From positions 109,678,627 through 109,742,626 of the forward strand of contig CM060958.1 of the NCBI GenBank assembly GCA_030765055.1: a stretch of 64,000 bases of DNA, written 5' to 3'. Each line of letters begins with the position of its first letter. Within the stretch, counting starts at the first letter, position 1. Made by a program: the position numbers and the translations under genes. Of this stretch, positions 57,161 through 64,000 are shown piece by piece. The DNA is from Mantis religiosa. Its lineage: Eukaryota > Arthropoda > Insecta > Mantodea > Mantidae. The notes beneath the pieces were generated by a model. That model was not told the origin of the DNA. It made no database searches and saw only the letters and a program-made list of their open reading frames with translations.

Positions 57161-59744
57161 GTGACATACAAGACAGTATCATTTCGAAATATAAAAGAAT
57201 ATTCTTACATATTTCTAGGTCATTATCAGAGCTCGTACTGCTCGCCGTTTCCTATGCAGGTTGCGACCGGCCTTCTCCCGGCATCCAAACAAATCATAGA
57301 TAAGAAACACACAGCGGAGAGGCTTTGAAACCGGCTACCCAGAGAAAAAACTGACTTACGAGACATTAAATGTAAATATATTTAAATCATTATGTACAAC
57401 ATTCAAATTCTTATATAGTACATACGGGTTTGTCTCTGGCTGATCTCTTTATTTACATAGGTACATTGTGGCAACACCCAAGCAATTATAACGCGGATTG
57501 TAACATTTCCTATTCAAATGTAAAATAATATCCAAATAATAAAATTAATTTCTTAAATATCTCTAGACTCATAGAAGACAAAATACCAAAGCAGGAATTT
57601 TACTACATATTTACTCATCTGCGGCCGTATTACTAAAAACAATAATGTACCTCTGAAGTATTTCAAATGAAAAAAAAAGTATTCTATATACCGTAAAACA
57701 AGATTTAGTTGATTAATGATCTGTTGCAAATTCGTTAATGATTTCAGCTAATTTAGTTTCTCGATCCGGGTTCTCTTTTTTCTATGTTTGCTGAAGTATC
57801 CCACTGAAATGTAAATGTAAATAATGAAGTAAATAAGGACTTGAATAAGTACACTTCTAGAAAACACACAATGTTGCACAGAAAATTTAGTTGCTCAACT
57901 TTGAAGCACAACAAAGATGTTATTCGAATGTCTTCCTTCCTGCCAACGTGCTCTGTGTCATGCAGTTACACCTGTTTTGCAGAAATGAGTTGCATTCTAG
58001 AATGAACCTTGCCCTTGCTAGTAGCGCTGCCTGGCCGCTCTTACACTGCTCAAGGAAATTGGTGCGAACTTCCTAGCTCTGGTCATTATTATGCGTATTA
58101 GACATGTACTGGAACATAGTAATATTTATTTTATGCCTACCATGATTGGATATTTACATGTAGAGACAAGGCAAAATACAGGTGGCCTTTACCTTTCGTT
58201 AGAACTACACAACATAGACGTTCGTGTGTTTTTAACTTCAAGCGTGTTGGAACCCTCGGCTCTACATATCAGGGTACACTATCTGTAATTACACCCCTAA
58301 GACATGTATAGCTCACTGCTTCTTCAGAATGTAACACGAACAATGTAAATAAACTAATGTTTAGTAACAATATTCTTGATCCACTCTAAGCTATTCATCT
58401 TGTTTCGTGAAGAGGAATGACACATTTGGAACTCTCCTCGGAAAATGACTGCATTCCTCAAGTTCCGAGCCGTAGTTGCGTGTAGTAGGTGCGCATCCTG
58501 TGCTCTTTTGTACAAAAACAACTGCATCGCGACATTGTGTCGTCTGTGTGGACAGGTTTCCCTGACCAGCCACAAATCAGTTCCCACGCTATCTCAGGTT
58601 GGTGTCCTGCATTCAATGGACGTCGCGTCAGCTTTCAACATGACATTTTGGCGTTTTATCCATTAAACTCGCTCAGAATGCGACAGCACTGAACTAACCA
58701 GTTATGCTTCATTACAGTGTGTATTCCATTAAAACATTCTGCACTGTCCATTTCAGTTTTATGTGAAAGATTAATATTATTTTGCTTTCTTTTTATTATT
58801 TTAATAGGTCTCTGAAAAGGGCAGGAAGTTTATTAACCTCTCATTCCTTTCGTATTTCACATTTGCACTTTCCATTGGCGTTAACTGAAAACTATAAGTT
58901 GGGATTGCTCTTTCCCAGCTCTGAACAAGGAAGGCATGCAACGCCGACACTTCCGAAACCTGCAAAAACGAATTATAATAAAGTTGGAGTGGAATTTAGG
59001 ATGCCTATGACTGAAAATTTGAAATCCTGAACTAATAACGCTAGCTTTTTAATATTTATATCACAGATGTAACTTAATGTAAATATGATACAGCCCAAAC
59101 TTTGTCAATTTGACTTTGATAGTTTGGAGAATATGGTTAAATTTACTTCTTTTTAGTTACGTCACATAGAATGTCCCTTGCGACAAAATAACTTAAATTT
59201 TGGTCTAATATTTTAACAACTGGTTCCAAATACAGTTTTTTAATTTGTCCACGGTTTCTCTGTGTCTCAAAAACTTTAGGCTCCAGAAATTTTTAAAGCT
59301 ATGAATATGGCTTTTTTTAGCCCAAAATCTGAAATTTTTTGTGTTTTGAAGTAAAGTAAACGTGCTTAAATGCATCTCACAACAAAACCCAGGGCAATTT
59401 CTTTTCCCTGTGTATCTATGAACGTGTGTAACAAATTTCATTAGTCTAACACTAAAACTGCGACGCAAGGAGCATCTTAAATAATGAAATTTTCAATAGC
59501 GAGAAAACAAGAATAAAGAATTAGAATTAATATGTAACACTAGCATCCACGTAACTTTCAAATTGGATTAGAGCATTTAAAAGTTGCTTGCGGATGTTAT
59601 CTATGCATTCTTTGGACTCAGGAAGGCTTACACTATTTTATAGACTAAAAAGAGGAGAAAGTAGTTTTTTGAAAATATTCATGAAATTTCAATCACACAC
59701 ACCCTTAAAAGTGGGTGAAATGGAGGTACAGAAATTAATCTTTT
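57161..59744. other. No gene or repeat recognised
   Basis: About 2.6 kb of AT-rich sequence. The overlapping frames at 58354-58692 on both strands share no motif. Confidence 0.4.
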
Positions 59745-59918
59745 TCATCTTCCTTTCATAGTTTAGGCCAATTGGCCTGTTCGGGCGTCATTTCATCTTT
59801 GCCTTAGACGTCGTCTTGGTTGGTATGACAAATTATTTTTCATACTCTCCTATTATCCATTCACTTTAAATGATCTCTCCTTTTATTTTTCTTCCATATA
59901 TAATCCATTTAGAAATTC

Positions 59919-59969
<51 letters not shown>

Positions 59970-60190
59970 TTATCTAGTTTTTAAATCCTACAACAACCAG
60001 AGGAATCTAATTTTTTGACTTCTGAATACTACTGTAAAATTTTTCTTCACTGTCCAGGACTCACTCTCATATTTCAGGACCGGAACTTCCGTTAATTTAT
60101 GCGATTTTATCTTAGGGTCTATTCGAATTATTTTTAATGTTCCTTTAACCGTTTGACACATCATTTTATATCTGTTCAATTTATTTGTAA
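59745..60190 (-). mobile_element. LINE C-terminal remnant interrupted by a T-run
   Basis: The minus-strand frame 60179-59988 reads RYKMMCQTVKGTLK, KSHKLTEVPVLKYESESWTV and SQKIRFLWLL. This matches the post-RT region of LINE proteins (K...IP.LLYGSE.WT ... EMKFLR). Further left, on the other side of the T-run, a short degenerate continuation is possible. Broken. Confidence 0.6.
59922..59966. repeat. (T)45 homopolymer
   Basis: Forty-five consecutive Ts inside the LINE remnant. On the minus strand this is an A-tail without a recognisable SINE body, so it may be the end of a strongly truncated retroposon or an expanded A-run. Confidence 0.9.
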
Positions 60191-60329
60191 AATCTTGATC
60201 AATACAATAATTAGCCAGAAATATACCTTCTAATGAAACTTTTATTCTTGCTGGATGCTTACTCTGGAATGCAAAGATTTTAAAGTTGTATTCACTTACA
60301 ATATTATATAAGTAAACTTACTTTTGAAA
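60191..60329. other. No feature recognised
   Basis: Short AT-rich spacer. Confidence 0.4.
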
Positions 60330-60612
60330 TGCGCCCCCAAATCTTGTATAATTAAGGACAGAAAGTCGTGTATGTAGTGTTTAACGTCCGCTTTTACTAC
60401 ATACGGCACCGCAGGCGGTGACAATGATGATACATGAGATGAAGATGGAGCATCGGTGGAATGAGATGGTGGGGGAAACTGAAATCTCAGAGAAAATCCG
60501 TCCCAGCCCGTGTCGTCCACCACAAACACTTTGCGGTCACCTGGGTTCGAGCCCGGGCTACCTCGATGAGAGCGGAGTGATCAAATTACTCAGCTACCGA
60601 GCGGCCGAGAAT
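60330..60612 (-). mobile_element. tRNA-like SINE, family D (single copy)
   Basis: The minus strand begins CGGCCGCTCGGTAGCTGAGT (A box) and has CCGGGCTCGAACCCAGGTGA (B box). A body with CACGGGCTGGGACGGATTTT, CCACCATCTCATTCCACCG and a 3' part with GCCGTATGTAGTAAAAGCGG follows. No second copy in the window. Confidence 0.6.
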
Positions 60613-60705
60613 AATTCGGGCAATGTAATTCCCAGCATTTGCTCGGTGACGAGAAACACTCTCAAAAAGGTCTGCAATTTACGAATGTCGGCTGCGGTGT
60701 AAATA

Positions 60706-61420
60706 TTCGAGGTACGTCCAGAAAGTAGGTTCTGTTTGGTAATAAAATTAAATTGTGTACAGATACAGAAAAATTATTTATTGAACAAAATTCTAGAACT
60801 ATTAAACTACTTTTCCACATAACTGCCGAAATTTTGCAGGCATTTGTCATTGCAAGGCACAAGTTTTGTATACCTTCTTCATAGAAGTTTGCCGCCTGTG
60901 TCTTCAACCAGTTGGAAACATTTTCTTTCAGCTCTTCGTCATTGTTGAAGTGCTAACTGCCAAGGAAAGATTTGAGATGCAAAAACAGATGAAAGTCGCT
61001 AGGAGCGAGGTCAGGGCTGTATGGGGTGTGGTCAAACAGGTCCCAGCCAAATCCCTGTAGGATATTTTTCGTCGCATTTGCAGTGTGTGGTCGTGCGTTG
61101 TCGTGAAGAAACACAACATATCTGACATCGCAAATTTGACGATAAATTTCAATTGGTTTCACTTTCCTAGCATTGAAAAAACGAATCACAGATCTGATTT
61201 CATAAGCGGCGGGATTTTCAATCAACACCGACATTGTGAACAAGCGCAACAAAGCGTACGTGACTGACAGCGATCCCACAATGGCGCACGTTTCTGCAGT
61301 GGAGATAAATTGAAACATCTTATTTGTTACATTAATTCCTATTTTTCTTAGCACAGATTCCGACGGAGGTGCTAGGCTATCTTTAAGTCTTGTTTTTGGG
61401 TGTCGTGTATCTATTCTCGC
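60706..61420 (-). mobile_element. Internally deleted mariner M5
   Basis: Left end TTCGAGGTACGTCCAGAAAG is a mariner-type terminal repeat. On the minus strand the N-terminus (MSVLIENPAAYEIRSVIRFF, then NARKVKPIEIYRQICDV) runs straight into RYVVFLHDNARPHTANA, which carries the second catalytic Asp. Then come GFGWDLFDHTPYSPDLAPSD with the third Asp 34 residues on, and FHLFLHLKSFLGS. A stop at 60953 replaces a Gln codon, after which the frame continues HFNNDEELKENVSNWLKTQA, NFYEEGIQNL. About 150 residues, including the helix-turn-helix and first Asp, are missing at the ICDV/RYVV joint, so it cannot be active. The right terminal repeat was not found. Confidence 0.85.
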
Positions 61421-61421
61421 T

Positions 61422-61680
61422 GCCCGCCTAGGTAGCGTAGATGGTAGCGTGTCTGCCTTACGTTCAAGAGGTCCGGAGTTCGAGTCAGGGTGAGTTAACT
61501 TGATACGTTTTTTCACGGGGTTTCCCCGTATCCTTAAAGACGAATGTCGGGTAGCTCTAAGCTCCATGGACCCTGGACACATTTGAGCATCTTTTCACCC
61601 ATTTCATTCACCGTTCGATATGACTTAACGTCGAAGAACGTAAAATTACAACAACAACAAAAAAGAAGATGAAGAAGAAG
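61422..61680 (+). mobile_element. SINE family A, copy 16
   Basis: Full head GCCCGCCTAGGTAGCG, A box TAGCGTAGATGGTAGCG. The B-box arm is shortened (GGAGTTCGAGTCAGGG). Body intact, tail an impure A-rich run (ACAACAACAACAAAAAAG, GAAGATGAAGAAGAAG). Confidence 0.9.
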
Positions 61681-62699
61681 TTAAATGTGTACATATTTAT
61701 TCCACTCCCTTATTCACATTTTAACGAATTTTAGTGCTTCTTTTATATCACATTATCTTGCATCTTCATGTAACCTAACTTTTACTAAGATTAATCTTAA
61801 TGTATTCATTTCCATTGTTCTTATTATTACCCGCTCATGTCTGAAACTTTGTAAATCCTTGTTTTACTTTCTCTTTGTAAATATTTATTTTTCCTTGTGG
61901 GGCCTCGATAGCTGATATTCTTAAGCATGCTTTCTAACTTCTTCTAGCATATTTTGCAGCTTCAACACCCAGATATGTAACTTGAATCACTTCAATAATT
62001 TTTTCATATATGTACATACACGAAAATTAGAAATAGTTAAGTTTATCTCGACTATATGATGTACATAGAGGAGTAAGCGTTCGTACAAGAGTAGAGAAAA
62101 TCATATGAGGCAACATTAGTATTCAGTAAAGCGAAACGAGCCACGTATTAGAAGTAACGCTAACCGCGCCCTGTGACCAACATGGAGAGACTATCAAATT
62201 TTTGGAGAAGAAAAGAAACCTGTTTGCAGACGCTCTTGCCAAAATATTATTCTTCACATTTGGGAGGGATTACCTTTATGAGAACTTTGAGGGCCACTGC
62301 CTTTTTTCACTTTTTCTTCTGATCATCTCCATCTCAGGTTCTCGCCCACTGAATTGCATCAGTTGCAAATATTTAAGTTGGTTACTTACCGCATATATTA
62401 CATATGATAAAATATTATATCTTTATTGATTTCAGTCACATTCAATCATGTCTGTTTTGAATCCTATAGTTCGATTGTGTTTATTCTGTTTTCAAAAGAT
62501 TTGACTCTGGATTACGTGCAGCCATAAACAAAGGAAGAATTCATGGTGGAACGATTAGAAGTTTGAGCAAGGGTTTACCTTAATGAGGCAGTTGGTAGTG
62601 CTGTCATTATATGCTTATATATATATGAGCGACAAATATTTTGTGACAAAATTATCAATCTTTGGCTCCAGTTTGTACCTATTTCTCACTTTCTTTTTT
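61681..62699. other. Unassigned; short match to repeat Y
   Basis: CAAGAGTAGAGAAAATCATA near 62090 matches about 9500. No other motif. Confidence 0.35.
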
Positions 62700-62800
62700 A
62701 TTAGAGATGAGTCCTCGATACTTGCGATAACTCGATACTTATATGGTATCGAAATCGAACGTACTTCAGTAAATTCGCTTGAAATATTGAAGTTCTTCTT
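62700..62800 (+). mobile_element. hAT-like terminal segment
   Basis: TAGAGATGAGTCCTCGATAC followed by GATAACTCGATACTTATATG and GTATCGAAATCGAACG matches the segment at 16050. No transposase attached. Confidence 0.6.
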
Positions 62801-62991
62801 GGGAAGCAAGCCAGGTGAAAAGACGATTAGAAATCGAATTTCACCATTTCCTCCAAGATGATACCGAAATTAAAGGATTGCAATAAGCAAAGAATCGTGA
62901 TGGATTTCAAAGAAATGCTGTATATTTGTTACGACACGAACAGGTGTAGTTGGTTGAGTTCAGTAACGAAAGACACGGGAGAAACAGAATT
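62801..62991. other. No feature recognised; would hold the 3' UTR of the next entry if that is an exon
   Basis: No AATAAA was seen close to the stop on the minus strand. Confidence 0.3.
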
Positions 62992-63474
62992 CTAAGGGAT
63001 AGCACTTGACTTTGTTTGAATAGGTATTCTTCGGACCCTTAATAATGCCATGCCGAGACTAATAATCACAATGAACAAAATAGTCACAACGGGAATCTTT
63101 GTGTGAAATGAGGGCTTCCAGAAGTGAAAGTTATACACCCACACGCAGCTGTGCTTAGTGTGAAGACAGTACACGGCTTGGGGCCGATTAAGAAAGTCAT
63201 CGCCTCTGTCTTGGTCGAAGGCAGACCAGAATCGATGAGAGAAGATATTTGTCGGTTCATATGTACGTGAAGAACTAATTAAGTTTAATCGAGTAATAAG
63301 CATTTCACATACAGTAACTCTAAACAGTGATAGTGGTAACCCTTGGTCGGCAACTTCAAGTTTGATGTTATGATAAAAAGAAGCGGTCATTAAATCAGTT
63401 TGAAACGGACATTCCAGTGTCATTAAAACCATCCTTCTCATACATATCCACGCATACCCTGGTAGGAACCTCAT
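62992..63474 (-). CDS. Unidentified 160-codon frame, possible last exon of a membrane protein gene
   Basis: I do not recognise the protein. The frame is open for 160 codons and lies outside every repeat found here. Its composition looks like a real protein: mixed charged and aromatic residues such as YEPTNIFSHRFWSAFDQDRG and CVWVYNFHFWKPSFHTK, with Cys at several positions. A single hydrophobic segment of about 20 residues (IPVVTILFIVIISLGMALLR) lies close to the C-terminus, followed by a basic tail, giving a type I tail-anchored look. If it is an exon, an acceptor is possible at TTCCTACCAG (about 63455-63464 on the minus strand), so the ATG at 63474 need not be the start. In DNA of this composition a chance frame of this length is not excluded. 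Confidence 0.45.
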   Translation of the reverse strand: MRFLPGYAWICMRRMVLMTLECPFQTDLMTASFYHNIKLEVADQGLPLSLFRVTVCEMLITRLNLISSSRTYEPTNIFSHRFWSAFDQDRGDDFLNRPQAVYCLHTKHSCVWVYNFHFWKPSFHTKIPVVTILFIVIISLGMALLRVRRIPIQTKSSAIP

Positions 63475-63539
63475 TGCTCAACCCTGAGCTACCCATATCA
63501 TTTGTTACAAACTGTAGCGTCAACGTGGAACTGTCATCT

Positions 63540-63705
63540 TATTGTATCACAGAGGAGCATGCTTAGTCATGATTCAGGATTTCAGTTTCAGCTCCTTTTG
63601 GAAACCGGCCTTAAAATGGAAATCCGCCGACTTAAGAAGCACAGATCAATACAGCTTATCATCAAGTTAAGTTGTTACGTTTATTTGACCTAATTACTTT
63701 TCTAC
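63540..63705 (+). repeat. Unclassified repeat X, copy 3
   Basis: CTCCTTTTGGAAACCGGCCT, TAAAATGGAAATCCGCCGAC, TTAAGAAGCACAGATC and ATCATCAAGTTAAGTTGTTA match copies 1 and 2. The SINE site is empty here as well, though the sequence diverges just after it. Confidence 0.7.
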
Positions 63706-63719
63706 ATGGAAATGTGGAA

Positions 63720-64000
63720 ACGTAGAGTCAGACTGAAAAATTCAATGCCATAGCCGGGATTTGAACCACGGATCTTCTTATTTCCGTCCAGCCGCACTAC
63801 CATTAATTAACCTAATAGTGGTTAACTATAAAGCCCGGGCCTTAAAGTACTTACATGTAGTAAGTCGCCATTAAGGTAGTTGTCTCATGTGTTTATGAGA
63901 ACTCCTAAGTGGTTTACCGGGAAAATACGAGTCAGTTGGAGAATTTAATGTCATATCGGCACGTTGGCCATAGTAGCACAATGGTAGTGCGGCTGGACGG
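63720..64000. repeat. Repeat E, copy 2, with two inverted tRNA-like segments; cut by window end
   Basis: 63735-63815 (minus) has a B box GGTTCAAATCCCGGCTATGG and an A-box-like ATGGTAGTGCGGCTGGACGG. At 63972 the plus strand starts GGCCATAGTAGCACAATGGT, then AGTGCGGCTGGACGG, the same head in the opposite direction. Between them 63860-63955 is the reverse complement of 14548-14645. TACTTACATGTAGTAAGT is a near-perfect palindrome. Confidence 0.55.

Noticed and set aside
58354..58692. Overlapping frames on both strands (60-77 codons)
   Set aside because: No recognisable motif, no splice context, and both strands equally open.

Overview
This window looks like nuclear DNA of an insect or closely related arthropod. 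It is AT-rich and has no operon-like gene packing. It is dominated by transposable elements typical of arthropod genomes: tRNA-headed SINEs, mariner and other IS630/Tc1/mariner transposases, hAT and Penelope-like elements, and LINE ends. I cannot name the species from the sequence. Only one host-gene exon is convincing: a 360-bp minus-strand exon at 44012-44371 with clean splice sites, coding for part of a NOL4 (nucleolar protein 4) family protein. A second, unidentified minus-strand open frame (62992-63474), with a C-terminal membrane segment, may be another host exon.

Layout. 0-6 kb: SINE-A copy, unclassified repeat X, two mariner relics, a Penelope GIY-YIG segment split by a SINE, a hAT C-terminal relic and two adjacent antisense SINEs. 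6-18 kb: SINE-B copies (two head to head), more SINE-A, a LINE RT fragment, AT microsatellites, and a minus-strand Penelope RT split by a SINE. 18-32 kb: two full-length but dead mariners with TA flanks, DUF4817-type transposase relics (one carrying a nested 1-kb insertion), the first copy of a TIR element family (T), and a second copy of repeat X that carries a SINE. 32-43 kb: mostly unique sequence, a (CT)35 tract, a second T copy with its own nested element, and an inverted pair of transposase 3' ends. 44 kb: the NOL4-family exon. 46-48 kb: a tandem array of about 177-bp monomers with a dimeric higher-order repeat. 48-57 kb: long SINE-C copies, a third T copy split by a truncated LINE, a (TCC)n tract and two inverted copies of a GC-rich repeat. 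57-64 kb: unique sequence, LINE end, SINE-D, an internally deleted mariner, SINE-A, hAT end, the unidentified frame, and further copies of repeats X and E.

The simplest reading is intronic and intergenic sequence around a NOL4-family locus, built up by nested insertions. Several insertions can be dated relative to each other, and in one case a paralogous empty site lies in the same window. The least explained items are the T family with its conserved short reading frame ending in a splice-donor-like site, the 177/355-bp array, the GC-rich inverted repeat, and the 160-codon frame near the right end. I found no prokaryotic-type genes, CRISPR array or operon.
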